Below, piece by piece: positions 39,407 to 48,799 of a stretch of 64,000 nt of DNA. The notes under the pieces are model-generated. The model had not been told where the DNA came from, did no database searches, and worked only from the letters and a program-made list of their open reading frames with translations. The stretch is taken from NCBI RefSeq assembly GCF_001931675.1, contig NZ_CP014839.1, positions 4,154,001 to 4,218,000 on the forward strand. Reading direction: 5' to 3'. The position numbers and the translations under genes are program-made. The number at the start of each line of letters is the position of its first letter. Position 1 is the stretch's first letter. Origin of the DNA: Pandoraea thiooxydans (GTDB taxonomy: Bacteria > Pseudomonadota > Gammaproteobacteria > Burkholderiales > Burkholderiaceae).

Positions 39407-41380
39407 ATGAGCATTGCAGGCCTGACAAGTATCGGGGTGAGTGGGCTGGATGCCGCGCAGTTCGGACTGACCACCACCGGCAACAACATCGCCAATTCCG
39501 GCACCGCCGGCTATAACCGCGAGACCGTCGGTTACCAGGAAGGGGTCGGCTCGTTCGCCGGCGTCGGCTACCTGGGGACCGGCGTGCAGGTCAGCGGCGT
39601 CAATCGCGTCTACAGCCAGTTCCTCGCGGCGCAGGTCAACCAGTCGCAGACCCAGTACAGCCAGCTCAATACCTATTACCAGCAGGTGCAGCAGATCGAC
39701 AACATGCTGGGCTCGCCCACCGCGGGGCTGTCGTCGTCGCTGAGCAACCTGTTCGCGCAGCTGCAGACGGCGAGTTCCGCGCCGGGTGACGCGGCCACGC
39801 GCCAGACCGTGCTGGGCGCGGCCCAGTCGCTGGCCACCACGTTCCAGTCGCTCAGCGGCAGCCTGTCGCAGCTGAGCACCAGCGTGAATGGTCAGATCGG
39901 CGACGACGTCACGCAAGTCAACAGCTACGCCAAGCAGATCGCCTCGCTCAACCAGGCGATCCTGACGGCCCAGACCAGCAGCAACGGCGCCGCGCCCAAT
40001 GCGCTGCTCGACCAGCGCGACCAGGCCGTGGCGAGCCTGAATCAGTTGGTGCAGGCCAACGTCGTCAAGGCCAGCGACGGCAGCTACAACGTATTCATCG
40101 GCACCGGCCAGACGCTGGTGATGGGGCAGCAGAATTTCTCGCTCAAGGCGGTCCCGTCGGCGTCCGATCCGACCCAGACGACGATCGGTTACCAAGGGCC
40201 CTCGGGCACCACCGTGGCGGTGCCCGAGGGCAGCATCGCCGGCGGCGCGCTCGCCGGGCTGCTGAGCTTCCGCGCGCAAACGCTGAACCCGACCCAGAAT
40301 GCACTGGGCGCCATGGCGCTCACGCTGGCCGACAGCTTCAACGGCCAGAACCAGCTGGGCATCGATCTGAACGGACAGCCCGGCGGCAACATCTTTTCGG
40401 TCGCGCCGCCGACGGTGCTGGCCAATGCCGCCAACTCGGCCACCGGCGGCGTGAGCGCGACCGTGGCCAACGCCGCGCAGCTCACCACCAGCGATTACAC
40501 GCTGGCTTACGACGGCACCAACTACACGCTTACGCGCACCTCCGACGGCACGACCTGGAGCGGCACCTCGCTGCCGCTGAAAAATACCAACGGCACTTAT
40601 CCGGACGGCTTGCAGTTGAGCGTGACCAACCCGCTTGCCGCCGGCGACAAGTTCACCATCTTGCCGACTCGCGACGCCGCCTCCAGCCTCGCCGTGACCA
40701 TGACCGACCCGTCCAAGCTCGCGCTGGCCGGGGCGGTGGCCACTGCCAAGGGCAGCGCGAATACCGGCAGCGGCGCAATCGACGCCGGCTCGGTCGACGC
40801 GACTTATCTGGCCGCGCCGCTGAGTTCGCCCGTGACGCTGACCTACAACGGCGGGCCGCCCAGCACGCTGAGCTTTTCGCCGGCCGGCGCGGCGGTGACG
40901 GCCACCGTCAACGGCACTGCCACCACCTATGCGGCCGGCACCCCCGTGCCGTACACGCCGGGCACGCCGACCCAATTGTCGTTCGGCGGCATCACGGTCA
41001 ATTTGAGCGGCGCGCCGGCCAACGGCGACACGTTCACCGTGTCGCCCAACACGTCGGGCGTGTCGGACAGCCGCAACGGCCAATTGCTGTCTGCGTTGCA
41101 AACGGCCAAAACCATGGCCGGCGGCACCGCCAGCTTTACCGATGTCTACGCCAAGCTGGTGTCCGACATCGGCTCGACGACCTCGCAATATCAGACCACC
41201 AGCACCGCGCAGTCCAATCTGCTCAAGCAGGCGACCAACGCGCAATCCTCGGTGTCGGGGGTGAACATGGACGAAGAGGCGGCCAATTTGCTCAACTACC
41301 AGCAGATGTACCAGGCCAACAGCAAAGTGATTCAGATCGCGTCGACGCTGTTCGATACGATCCTGAATCTCAATCCCTGA
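39407..41380 (+). CDS. flgK: Hook-associated protein 1, FlgK, with extra Ig-like insert
   Basis: FlgK is the first hook-filament junction protein. The 657-residue protein is longer than the ~547 of E. coli. The N-terminal 'LTSIGVSGLDAAQFGLTTTG', 'NNIANSGTAGYNRETV' and C-terminal 'SGVNMDEEAANLLNYQQMYQ', 'ANSKVIQIASTLFDTIL' are typical. The extra length is a Gly/Thr/Ala-rich region at about residues 345-560, where segments such as 'GSANTGSGAIDAGSV' and 'SFGGITVNLSGAPANGDTF' recur in related form in FlgL. FlgN is the expected chaperone. Confidence 0.95.
   Translation: MSIAGLTSIGVSGLDAAQFGLTTTGNNIANSGTAGYNRETVGYQEGVGSFAGVGYLGTGVQVSGVNRVYSQFLAAQVNQSQTQYSQLNTYYQQVQQIDNMLGSPTAGLSSSLSNLFAQLQTASSAPGDAATRQTVLGAAQSLATTFQSLSGSLSQLSTSVNGQIGDDVTQVNSYAKQIASLNQAILTAQTSSNGAAPNALLDQRDQAVASLNQLVQANVVKASDGSYNVFIGTGQTLVMGQQNFSLKAVPSASDPTQTTIGYQGPSGTTVAVPEGSIAGGALAGLLSFRAQTLNPTQNALGAMALTLADSFNGQNQLGIDLNGQPGGNIFSVAPPTVLANAANSATGGVSATVANAAQLTTSDYTLAYDGTNYTLTRTSDGTTWSGTSLPLKNTNGTYPDGLQLSVTNPLAAGDKFTILPTRDAASSLAVTMTDPSKLALAGAVATAKGSANTGSGAIDAGSVDATYLAAPLSSPVTLTYNGGPPSTLSFSPAGAAVTATVNGTATTYAAGTPVPYTPGTPTQLSFGGITVNLSGAPANGDTFTVSPNTSGVSDSRNGQLLSALQTAKTMAGGTASFTDVYAKLVSDIGSTTSQYQTTSTAQSNLLKQATNAQSSVSGVNMDEEAANLLNYQQMYQANSKVIQIASTLFDTILNLNP
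40750..41060 (+). repeat. FlgK module related to the FlgL tandem modules
   Basis: This ~100-residue stretch begins 'GSANTGSGAI' and ends 'FGGITVNLSGAPANGDTFTV', the same opening and closing signature as the two modules inside FlgL. Similarity is at protein level and moderate. Confidence 0.6.
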
Positions 41381-41406
41381 GCCCTCGCCACGCGGAGCAA
41401 AGCACC

Positions 41407-42942
41407 ATGCGCATCAGCACCAGCATGATCTACCAGCAGGGCCTGCAGGCGATGCAGGACCAGACCAGCCAGCTGCTGACGATCCAGCAGCAATTGAGCA
41501 GCGGCTCGCGCGTGCTCACGCCGAGCGACGATCCGAGCGCGGCGGCCGAAGCCGTGAGCGTGTCGCAGGCCAGTGCCATCAATACCCAGTACGGCGCCAA
41601 CGACGGCGCCGTGAAGACCGCGCTGTCGCAGGAAGACAGCATCCTGGGCAACGTCACCAACGTGATGCAAAGCGTCATGTCGCAAATCGTCGCGGCGGGC
41701 GACCCGACACTGAGCACGGGCGGGCGCAACGCCATTGCCAGCCAGTTGCAGGCCAGCTACAGCCAATTGCTGTCGCTGGCCAATAGCCAGGACGGCAACG
41801 GCAAGTACCTGTTCTCAGGCTATCAGGGCAATACCGCGCCATTCGTCGATCAGCCGGGCGGCGCGGTCTACGTGGGCGACCAGGGGCAGCGCATGGTGCA
41901 GGTCAGCGCCAATCTGCAGCTGGCCACCAGCGATATCGGCAGCGACATCTTCGCGCGCGTGCAGGGCGGCGCGGCCAGCGACGTGATCAGCGCCAGCCCG
42001 AACAACACCGGCACGGCCACCTTCAGCCAGGTGTCGGTGACCAATGCCGCGGACCCGGCCGCCAACGATAAATTCCAACTGTCGTTCACGGTCGACAACA
42101 CCACCACGCCGCCGACCACCCATTACACCGTGCAGGATCTCACCAACACGGCGAACGCGCCGGTCACCGGGGTATACGCAGCGGGCCAGGCGATTTCGTT
42201 CGGCGGCAAGCAGGTGAGCATCTCCGGTGCGCCGGCCAACGCCGACAGTTTCACCATCGCGCCGGCCGCCGGCGCGGGCGGCGGTTCCAGCGCGGTGACC
42301 GCGAACAGCGCCAACACCGGCAGCGCGACCTACGGCCCGCTCTCGGTGACCAACCCGGCCGACCCGGCCATCGGCGACAAATTCCAGATTTCCTTCGCGG
42401 TCGATCCGCTCACCTCGGCCACCACTTACACGGTGCAGGACTTGACCAACACGGCGGCCACGCCGGTCACCGGCACCTACACGGCGGGCCAGCCGATCGC
42501 CTTCGGCGGCCAGCAGCTGAGTTTTTCCGGCAGCCCTGCCAACGGCGACAGTTTCAACGTGACGCCCAGCACGCCGGTCAGCACGAACGTGTTTGTCGCG
42601 CTCAGCGGCCTGATCCAGACGCTCAAGAATGCCGGTGACGGCCCCGGCGCGCAGGCCAGCCTGACCAATGCGCTGGCAACCTACAACCAGCAGTTCAGCA
42701 ATGCGTTGAACAACGTGCTGACCGTGCGCGCCAGCGTCGGCGCGCGCATCGATCAGGTCACCACGCTGAGCTCGCAAAGCAGCAGCAACAATCTGCAATA
42801 CCAGACGCAGCTGTCGAATCTCATGGATGTCGACTGGAACAGCGCGGTCACCAAATTTTCACAGACGCAGGCGGCGCTGCAGGGCGCGCAGAAAACCTTT
42901 CTGCAGATCCAGCAGCTGTCGCTGTTCAGCCTGATCCAGTAG
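41407..42942 (+). CDS. flgL: Hook-associated protein 3, FlgL, enlarged by tandem modules
   Basis: FlgL is the second hook-filament junction protein. The 511-residue protein exceeds E. coli FlgL (317) by almost 200 residues. Ends are canonical: 'MRISTSMIYQQGLQAMQDQT', 'QLSSGSRVLTPSDDPSAAAE' and C-terminal 'YQTQLSNLMDVDWNSAVTKF'. The extra part, residues 201-388, is two tandem ~86-residue modules (201-287 and 304-388) with 'YTVQDLTNTA' and 'FGG-[KQ]Q' in each and the consensus 'SG-x-PAN-x-DSF'. They probably form surface domains at the junction. Confidence 0.95.
   Translation: MRISTSMIYQQGLQAMQDQTSQLLTIQQQLSSGSRVLTPSDDPSAAAEAVSVSQASAINTQYGANDGAVKTALSQEDSILGNVTNVMQSVMSQIVAAGDPTLSTGGRNAIASQLQASYSQLLSLANSQDGNGKYLFSGYQGNTAPFVDQPGGAVYVGDQGQRMVQVSANLQLATSDIGSDIFARVQGGAASDVISASPNNTGTATFSQVSVTNAADPAANDKFQLSFTVDNTTTPPTTHYTVQDLTNTANAPVTGVYAAGQAISFGGKQVSISGAPANADSFTIAPAAGAGGGSSAVTANSANTGSATYGPLSVTNPADPAIGDKFQISFAVDPLTSATTYTVQDLTNTAATPVTGTYTAGQPIAFGGQQLSFSGSPANGDSFNVTPSTPVSTNVFVALSGLIQTLKNAGDGPGAQASLTNALATYNQQFSNALNNVLTVRASVGARIDQVTTLSSQSSSNNLQYQTQLSNLMDVDWNSAVTKFSQTQAALQGAQKTFLQIQQLSLFSLIQ
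42007..42570 (+). repeat. Two tandem ~86-residue modules within flgL
   Basis: Module 1 (42007-42267) and module 2 (42316-42570) both run 'GTATF/GSATY ... SVTN.ADPA..DKFQ.SF ... YTVQDLTNTA..PVTG.Y.AGQ.I.FGG.Q.S.SG.PAN.DSF...P'. A short Gly/Ser linker separates them. Confidence 0.85.
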
Positions 42943-42950
42943 GTCCGGCC

Positions 42951-42969
42951 GGCGCGCACAGTGCGCGCC
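42951..42969. terminator. Perfect hairpin between convergent flgL and fliR
   Basis: GGCGCGCACAGTGCGCGCC is a perfect 9-bp inverted repeat with one central base, sitting in the 32-bp gap between the two converging genes. There is no clear U-tract, so it may act as a bidirectional terminator or mRNA 3'-end stabiliser. Confidence 0.5.
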
Positions 42970-42974
42970 GCGGC

Positions 42975-43763
42975 TCACGGGCCCTTGAGTGCGGCGCTGA
43001 TCTGATTCATCAGATCGATGCCGGTGGTGAACATATGCTGGAACATCGGCGCGAAGCGCGGCATCAGCAGCTCCAGCACCAGCAGCCCGGTCAGCAGGGT
43101 CAACGGGAAGCCGACCGCGAAGATATTCAGTTGCGGCGCGGCGCGGTTGAGAATGCCGAGCGCCAGATTCGCCAGCAACAGCGCGGCGATCAGCGGCAGC
43201 GCCAGCAACAGGCCGATCATGAAAATGTCGGCCCCCTTGAGCGCCAGCAGGTGCCAGCCGGCGGCGGCCAGCGGCGCGCCGCCGATCGGCAGCAGCTGGA
43301 AGCTGTCGACCAGCGCCGCGAGCATGGTCAGATGGCCGTTGAACGCCAGAAACGCCAGAATGGCGATCATATTGAACAGCTTGCTCAGCACGTCGGTGCT
43401 GCCGTCGCTGCCGGGGTTGATCAGCACCGCGAAACTCAGGCCCATTTGCAGTCCGACATAATCGGCGGCGGTTTGCGCGGCGGCGAAGATCACTTGCATG
43501 ACGAAGCCCAGCGCCACGCCGATCAGCACCTGCTGCCCGAGAATCCATAACCCGGCCAGGGAGAATGGCGTGAGTGCCGGCAAGGCCGGCAGCGTGGGGG
43601 CGACGATCAGGGCGATCACGGCGGCCAGGCCGACTTTCACCAGCGTCGGAATATTGCTCTCGTTGAATGGCGGCGCGGTGCTCATCAGCCCCAGGATGCG
43701 CACGAACGGCCACAGGAAGCTGACCACCACCGCGCTGAGCTGCGCTTCGCTAAAGGTGATCAC
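42975..43763 (-). CDS. fliR: Flagellar export gate protein FliR
   Basis: FliR is a multi-pass membrane protein of the FliPQR export gate. The 262-residue protein shows five to six hydrophobic segments and the family motif 'QMGLSFAVLINPGSDGSTDV' (about 105-124). The start is GTG 43763, since no ATG is near and the protein aligns from 'ITFSEAQLSAVV'. It is the last gene of the fliLMNOPQR operon and converges on flgL. Confidence 0.95.
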   Translation of the reverse strand: MITFSEAQLSAVVVSFLWPFVRILGLMSTAPPFNESNIPTLVKVGLAAVIALIVAPTLPALPALTPFSLAGLWILGQQVLIGVALGFVMQVIFAAAQTAADYVGLQMGLSFAVLINPGSDGSTDVLSKLFNMIAILAFLAFNGHLTMLAALVDSFQLLPIGGAPLAAAGWHLLALKGADIFMIGLLLALPLIAALLLANLALGILNRAAPQLNIFAVGFPLTLLTGLLVLELLMPRFAPMFQHMFTTGIDLMNQISAALKGP

Positions 43764-43779
43764 GTCACACCGGCGCGGC

Positions 43780-44049
43780 CTAGCTCACCATGCCGGGAAT
43801 GGCATCGAGGATCTGGCGCATATAGTCGGTCATCAGGTTGAGCATCCACGGACCGGCGATCACCAGCGTGGCGAACACCGCCAGCAGCTTGGGGATGAAC
43901 GACAACGTCATTTCGTTGATTTGCGTGGCGGCCTGGAACAGGCTGACCAGCAGGCCGGCGGCCAGCGCCACCAGCAGCGGCGGCGCGGCCAGCAGCAGGG
44001 TGATGACCATGGCCTGGTGGGCCAGGCCCATGACGGTTTCGGGAGTCAT
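43780..44049 (-). CDS. fliQ: Flagellar export gate protein FliQ
   Basis: An 89-residue protein with two membrane helices, same length as E. coli FliQ. 'MTPETVMGLAHQAMVITLLL' and 'QAATQINEMTLSFIPKLLAV' are characteristic. It lies between fliP and fliR in the usual order. Confidence 0.97.
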   Translation of the reverse strand: MTPETVMGLAHQAMVITLLLAAPPLLVALAAGLLVSLFQAATQINEMTLSFIPKLLAVFATLVIAGPWMLNLMTDYMRQILDAIPGMVS

Positions 44050-44061
44050 GATGAACGGCCC

Positions 44062-44841
44062 TCAGAAAACGAAGCTTTTCGCCAGCGAGCCCAGCAGGAG
44101 CTGCCAGCCGTTGACCAGCACGAACAGCATCAGCTTGAACGGCAGCGAGACCGTGGCCGGCGACACCATCATCATGCCCATCGACATCAGCACGCTGGCG
44201 ACCACCAGATCGATGATCAGGAACGGGATGAAAATCGTGAAGCCGATCTGGAATGCGGTTTTCAGCTCGCTGGTGGCGAACGCCGGCACGAGAATGCGCA
44301 TCGGCACATCTTCGGGTCCCTGCATCGGCGGGGTCTTGGCGATTTTGGCGAACAGCGCCAGATCGGCCTCGCGGGTCTGCTTGAGCATGAATGTGCGAAA
44401 CGGCTGCGCGCCGCGCTGCACGGCCTGCTCGAAGCTCAGCTGATTGGCCTCGAACGGCTTGTAGGCGTTGTTGTAGGCCTGGTCGAGCACCGGCGACATG
44501 ACGAAAAAGGTCAGGAACAGCGCCAGTCCGATGAGCACCTGATTGGGCGGCGTCGACTGCGTGCCGAGCGCCTGACGCAGCAGCGAGAGCACGATGATGA
44601 TGCGGGTGAAGCCGGTCATCATCAGCAATATTGCCGGCAGGAAGCTCAGCGAGGTCAGCAGCAGCATGGTCTGCACGCTGAGCGAGTAGGTCTGGCCGCC
44701 GCCAGGCGCTGGCGAGGTGGTCAGCGCGGGCAGCGCGGCCTGCGCGAACGACAGCGCCGGCAGACCCAGCAGCACCATGGCCAGGCAAGCGGCCGGCAGC
44801 CAGCGGCGGCGCGATGGCGCGAGGTTCGACGACGCGTCCAT
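44062..44841 (-). CDS. fliP: Flagellar export gate protein FliP
   Basis: FliP forms the core of the export gate. The 259-residue precursor has a cleavable-type signal region (about 10-33), then membrane helices and the signatures '[20 protein letters not shown]', '[19 protein letters not shown]' and '[20 protein letters not shown]'. The ATG at 44841 overlaps the fliO stop by one base. A longer open frame upstream belongs to the fliO shadow. Confidence 0.97.
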   Translation of the reverse strand: MDASSNLAPSRRRWLPAACLAMVLLGLPALSFAQAALPALTTSPAPGGGQTYSLSVQTMLLLTSLSFLPAILLMMTGFTRIIIVLSLLRQALGTQSTPPNQVLIGLALFLTFFVMSPVLDQAYNNAYKPFEANQLSFEQAVQRGAQPFRTFMLKQTREADLALFAKIAKTPPMQGPEDVPMRILVPAFATSELKTAFQIGFTIFIPFLIIDLVVASVLMSMGMMMVSPATVSLPFKLMLFVLVNGWQLLLGSLAKSFVF

Positions 44842-45326
44842 CAGCGGTCCTTGCGCAGCTTTTGTTGCAGGCGTTGCGCGAACTGCATGGCACTGGCGGC
44901 AGCCGCGCCGGGCGCCGGCGCGGGCAGGTCGGGCGGCACCTGATCGGCCGCGATGGTGTGCAGCGTGCGCACCTGGCCGGGGGCCACGCCCAGCACCAGC
45001 CAGTCGCCGGCCACCGATACCACCACGACGCGTTCGCGCTGGCCCACCGAGGCGCCGCCGATGACCTTGACCGGGCCGCCGGCGAGCGGGCGCTGCAGCC
45101 CGAAGCGCTTGGCCAGCCACGCGCAGCCGAAGACCAGCGCGAGCACCAGCACCAGCCCGAAGGCGGCCTGCATGAAACCGGCCGCGCCCAGGCTCGGGAC
45201 GTCGACCGCATGGGCGGCGGCCTGGCCGGCCGCATGCGCCGGCAGCGCCACGCCGGCGCCGAGCGCGAGCAGGGCGATCCGGGTGCTCAGCGCCGCCCGG
45301 GCGGTGGAGTAATGCGGGGATTTCAT
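44841..45326 (-). CDS. fliO: Flagellar biosynthesis protein FliO
   Basis: FliO helps assemble the FliP ring. The 161-residue protein starts with a hydrophobic, signal-like segment, followed by a membrane helix ('[20 protein letters not shown]', about 56-75) and a small cytoplasmic domain ('[20 protein letters not shown]'). It is poorly conserved in general, but position between fliN and fliP and topology support the call. Confidence 0.92.
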   Translation of the reverse strand: MKSPHYSTARAALSTRIALLALGAGVALPAHAAGQAAAHAVDVPSLGAAGFMQAAFGLVLVLALVFGCAWLAKRFGLQRPLAGGPVKVIGGASVGQRERVVVVSVAGDWLVLGVAPGQVRTLHTIAADQVPPDLPAPAPGAAAASAMQFAQRLQQKLRKDR

Positions 45327-45712
45327 CGATTCAGTTTGCGAATGCGTTCGGAGGGCGTGATGATGTCGGTCAGCCGCACGCCGAATTTGTCGTTGACCAC
45401 CACCACTTCGCCTTGCGCGATCAGGTAGCCGTTGACCAGTACGTCCATCGGCTCGCCGGCCAGGCCGTCGAGTTCCACCACCGAGCCTTGCGCGAGTTGC
45501 AGCAGGCTCTTGATGGCGATCTTGGTGCGTCCCAGTTCCACCGTCAGCTGCACGGGAATATCGAGAATCATGTCGATATCGTTGTGCAGCGCGGGCGCAC
45601 CGCTGCCCACCAGCGGTTGAAATGCGGCCGGCGTGGCGGTGGCCGTGGCGGTATTTTGCTCGGCCATTGCGCTGGCCCAGTCGTCCAGCGCGGTATCGGG
45701 CGTGTCACTCAT
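45323..45712 (-). CDS. fliN: Flagellar motor switch protein FliN
   Basis: FliN forms the lower C-ring with FliM. The 129-residue protein has a variable acidic/Ala-rich N-terminus and the SpoA domain '[20 protein letters not shown]', '[20 protein letters not shown]', '[20 protein letters not shown]'. Length is near E. coli FliN (137). It overlaps fliM by 8 bp and fliO by 4 bp, suggesting coupled translation. Confidence 0.97.
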   Translation of the reverse strand: MSDTPDTALDDWASAMAEQNTATATATPAAFQPLVGSGAPALHNDIDMILDIPVQLTVELGRTKIAIKSLLQLAQGSVVELDGLAGEPMDVLVNGYLIAQGEVVVVNDKFGVRLTDIITPSERIRKLNR

Positions 45713-46709
45713 GATCCGGTTCCTTGAATGATTCGTTTTGCGCGTGATTGATCATTTGGTTCACGCGCAATGCATACTGGCCGTTGAAAATGCCATAGCC
45801 GCACTCCATGACCGGCACGCCGCCGACCTTGGCCGTCAGGGTCTCCGGCATTTCCACCGGGATCACGTCGCCGGCGCGCATATTGACGATCTGCGCGAGC
45901 GTGACGTCGACTTCGGTCAGGTTGACCACCAGTTCGACCTCGGCGCTTTGCACCTGTTGCGAAAGCAGGCGCACCCAGCGCTTGTCGACTTCCAGCGCCT
46001 CGCCCTGCAACGGGCTGGACAGATGATCGCGCAGCGGCTCGATCATCGAATACGGCATGCAGATATGCAGCTCGCCGCCGGTCGAGCCGAACTCGATGTC
46101 GAACGTCGTGGTAACCACCACTTCGTTGGGGGTTGCCACGTTGGCGAATTGCGTGTGCATTTCGGCACGCACGTATTCGAATTCAACGGGGTGCACCGGC
46201 CGCCACGACTCGCCGTAGCTGTCGAATACCAGTTGCAGCATCCGCTGGATGATGCGCTGCTCGGTCTGCGTGAAGTCGCGACCCTCGACACGGGTATGGA
46301 AGCGACCGTCGCCGCCGAACAGATTGTCGACCACCAGGAAAACCAGGTTCGGATCGAACACGAACAGCGCGGTGCCGCGCAACGGCTTGATATGAACCAG
46401 GTTCAGGTTGGTCGGCACCGGCAGGTTGCGGATGAACTCGCTGTACTTCTGCACGCGCACCGGGCCGACCGAGATTTCGGAGCTGCGGCGCATGAAATTG
46501 AACAGCGCGATGCGCAGCAGGCGGGAGAAACGGTCGTTGATGATTTCCAGCGTGGGCATGCGCCCGCGCACGATGCGTTCCTGGGTCGCCAGGTTGTACG
46601 GGCGCACGCCCGCCAGGTCGATGGCCGCGGAGTTGTCCTCTGGCTCGCCGGTGACGCCCTTCAGAAGGGCATCGACTTCTTCCTGCGACAGAAACTCCTC
46701 GTGTGCCAT
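45705..46709 (-). CDS. fliM: Flagellar motor switch protein FliM
   Basis: FliM receives CheY-P and transmits switching to FliG. The 334-residue protein (same as E. coli) begins with the CheY-binding peptide 'FLSQEEVDALLKG' (about 5-17), has the middle domain with 'VDNLFGGDGRF', and a C-terminal SpoA domain ('VDVTLAQIVNMRAGDVIPVE'). It follows fliL after 7 bp. Confidence 0.97.
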   Translation of the reverse strand: MAHEEFLSQEEVDALLKGVTGEPEDNSAAIDLAGVRPYNLATQERIVRGRMPTLEIINDRFSRLLRIALFNFMRRSSEISVGPVRVQKYSEFIRNLPVPTNLNLVHIKPLRGTALFVFDPNLVFLVVDNLFGGDGRFHTRVEGRDFTQTEQRIIQRMLQLVFDSYGESWRPVHPVEFEYVRAEMHTQFANVATPNEVVVTTTFDIEFGSTGGELHICMPYSMIEPLRDHLSSPLQGEALEVDKRWVRLLSQQVQSAEVELVVNLTEVDVTLAQIVNMRAGDVIPVEMPETLTAKVGGVPVMECGYGIFNGQYALRVNQMINHAQNESFKEPDHE

Positions 46710-46716
46710 GAGCGAC

Positions 46717-47190
46717 TCACTGAATCACGAAATCGGTGAACAGGACGTTGGTGACCTGCTGCGCGGGCAGCCCGGCGCCGAACGGCTGATCGACCAGGGT
46801 GCGGATCTCGCTGGCCAGCTTGTGCTTGTCGGCGATCGTGCCGAGGTCGCTGACCTGCTTGCTGGCCAGCAGCAGCAGGATGCGGCTGCGCACTTCCGGC
46901 ATGTGTTCGACGATGCGCTGTTGGTTGGTGGTGTCGCTCACTTTCAGTGCCAGCCCGATATGCAGGTAACGGTCGCTGTCGGTATCCGCCAGATTGACCG
47001 TAAAGGGTTCCATCGATACAAAAACCGGGGGTGCCGGCGGCTTGACTCGATGCGCATCGGACTTGTTCCGGTGCATCAAATAGACCGCGGCGGCCGTACC
47101 GGTCACGCTCATCAGTAGCAATACGATGCCAATCAGGAGCCAGGGACGCCGCTTGGCGGCGGCGGGTTGCGGGGTTGCGGGATTTGCCAT
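46717..47190 (-). CDS. fliL: Flagellar basal-body protein FliL
   Basis: FliL surrounds or stabilises the stator. The 157-residue protein has a single membrane helix (about 18-39) and a periplasmic domain with 'VFVSMEPFTVNLADTDSDRY', 'LHIGLALKVSD' and a C-terminal 'VTNVLFTDFVIQ'. ATG 47190 is chosen by homology (MANPATPQ); the in-frame start at 47262 has no family support. It is the first gene of fliLMNOPQR. Confidence 0.95.
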   Translation of the reverse strand: MANPATPQPAAAKRRPWLLIGIVLLLMSVTGTAAAVYLMHRNKSDAHRVKPPAPPVFVSMEPFTVNLADTDSDRYLHIGLALKVSDTTNQQRIVEHMPEVRSRILLLLASKQVSDLGTIADKHKLASEIRTLVDQPFGAGLPAQQVTNVLFTDFVIQ

Positions 47191-47280
47191 CGTAATTACC
47201 TGAATCTGGGAAGTATTGTCGGTCACGAATCGATCTTGCGATCGGCCGAATAGAAAGGACAAAGACGTCCTACTCGTGTC

Positions 47281-47308
47281 TTAACGGCAAAAACCGAAGC
47301 GGACTTTA
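47281..47308 (-). promoter_or_regulatory. Sigma-28-like promoter candidate upstream of fliL
   Basis: On the minus strand TAAAGTCC and GCCGTTAA (the same -10 as flgM) are separated by 12 bases, one more than the optimum. It lies about 90 bp before the fliL start. This would make fliLMNOPQR partly sigma-28 dependent, as in enterics. Confidence 0.5.
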
Positions 47309-47476
47309 GGCGTATTCGCGCAGGCCAGGGCGAATCAAAGGCAAGCCAGGCGCGGCAAGACGCATCAAGACGATTTTGCCGGCGCGGCGGCCGGCATGCG
47401 GGGCCGCGCGGTGAGGCGGGATGAGGTCGGGTGAGTGAATCGGTGCGCCCGGGGGGCGCCGGCTCGCTGACCGACC

Positions 47477-48799
47477 TCAGGCGAAGGTGTCGACCAGCCC
47501 TCGCGCGATGCGCGCGGCGGCCGTGGCGGCGGCTGTGCCGGTGACTGAGCCGACACCGCCGAGGCTGGCCGGGCCGCTCTGGCGCGAGCCGTTTTGCCGC
47601 GCCTGGGCGTTGAACTGCTGGAACGCCTGCTGCTGTTGCGACGAATCGGCGCTGACCATGGTGTTGCCCAGCGCGATACCGTTGTCGGCCAGCGACGCGC
47701 GCAACTGCGGCAAGGCCGCCTGCACGGCGTCGCGTACCGCCGCGTGGGCCGAGACGAACAGCGCCTGGGCCTGGTTGTCGGCCACGTTGAGCACCACGTG
47801 CAGCGGCCCGAGATCGGGCGGATTCAACTGCAGCGCCGCGCTTTGCTGGTGCGCGCTGCTCAGCCACACCACCTGCTGGCTGAACGCCTGGCCCCAATGG
47901 GCGCTGTCGTCCAGGTGCGGGGTGAGCGTCATCACCAGGGGTGCGGCGGCCTGCAGCGGGACGGCGGGCTGCGCGGCGGCCGCAGTGTTGGTGCCGGCCT
48001 GGGCGGCCTGGATTTGCGCGGCCGCCTGCGCGGTTTGCGTGGCTTGATTCGCCTGGCTTGCCTGCACCGCTTGCGCGAGCTGATCGAGCAGCGCATTTTG
48101 TGTCGCGCCGTGCCCGTCGGCGGCTGCGCCGGCCTGCCGCGAGTTGCCCGGCGAAGTCGCGGCAGCCGCGCTCTTGCCCGATTTCGCGCCGTCTTGCCCG
48201 AGCATTTTCCCGGCTGCCGCATCGGCCCGAATCTGAGTGCCCGGGGCGGCGTCGCCCTGGGCGTCTGCGCTTGCGCCGGCGAGCAGCGCGGCGCCAACCG
48301 GCCCCGCCGGGCGCTTGGCGGCGCCATTCGTGCCGGTGGCGGCCAGCGCCGCCGGAGCCGTGGCCGGCGTGCCGGTGCCGGTCGCCGTCGAGGCGTTGCC
48401 TGCGCCGGCCTGCACCGGCAGATGACCTGCCATGGCCGCCAGCGCGCAGGCCAGCGCCGCATCGGGCGTGCCTGGGGCCGGGGTGGCGTGGTGCGCGTCG
48501 TGCTGGTCGGTTTGATCGGCATCCTGAGCGGTTTTGCCGGTCGACCCATCGGCGCCCTTGGTGCCGTTGGTGCCACTCGACGAGGTACTCGTCGAGGCAT
48601 GGGGCGATGGGCTCGGCGAGGCGCCGGCCTGGTCGGCCGAGCCGTTGCCGGACGGTGCCGCGTTGACGGCAGGCTCGGCATTGACCTGCTGATCGAGCAG
48701 CGCGCCGAAAGTGCCGTCGGCGCTGCCGCTGGCCGGGCTGGCGCTGGTGCTCGCGCTGGCGGCGGCGCCGCCCTGGTTGACGGGCGAGACGTTCAACAT
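47477..48799 (-). CDS. fliK: Flagellar hook-length control protein FliK
   Basis: FliK is the secreted molecular ruler that triggers the FlhB specificity switch. The 440-residue protein has a long Ala/Gly/Thr-rich, low-complexity N-terminal part and the conserved C-terminal domain ('LQLNPPDLGPLHVVLNVADN', 'LPQLRASLADNGIALGNTMV', about 300-380). The Gln-rich tail is typical. Its start overlaps the fliJ end by 7 bp, so it is the last gene of the fliF-to-fliK set. Confidence 0.94.
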   Translation of the reverse strand: MLNVSPVNQGGAAASASTSASPASGSADGTFGALLDQQVNAEPAVNAAPSGNGSADQAGASPSPSPHASTSTSSSGTNGTKGADGSTGKTAQDADQTDQHDAHHATPAPGTPDAALACALAAMAGHLPVQAGAGNASTATGTGTPATAPAALAATGTNGAAKRPAGPVGAALLAGASADAQGDAAPGTQIRADAAAGKMLGQDGAKSGKSAAAATSPGNSRQAGAAADGHGATQNALLDQLAQAVQASQANQATQTAQAAAQIQAAQAGTNTAAAAQPAVPLQAAAPLVMTLTPHLDDSAHWGQAFSQQVVWLSSAHQQSAALQLNPPDLGPLHVVLNVADNQAQALFVSAHAAVRDAVQAALPQLRASLADNGIALGNTMVSADSSQQQQAFQQFNAQARQNGSRQSGPASLGGVGSVTGTAAATAAARIARGLVDTFA

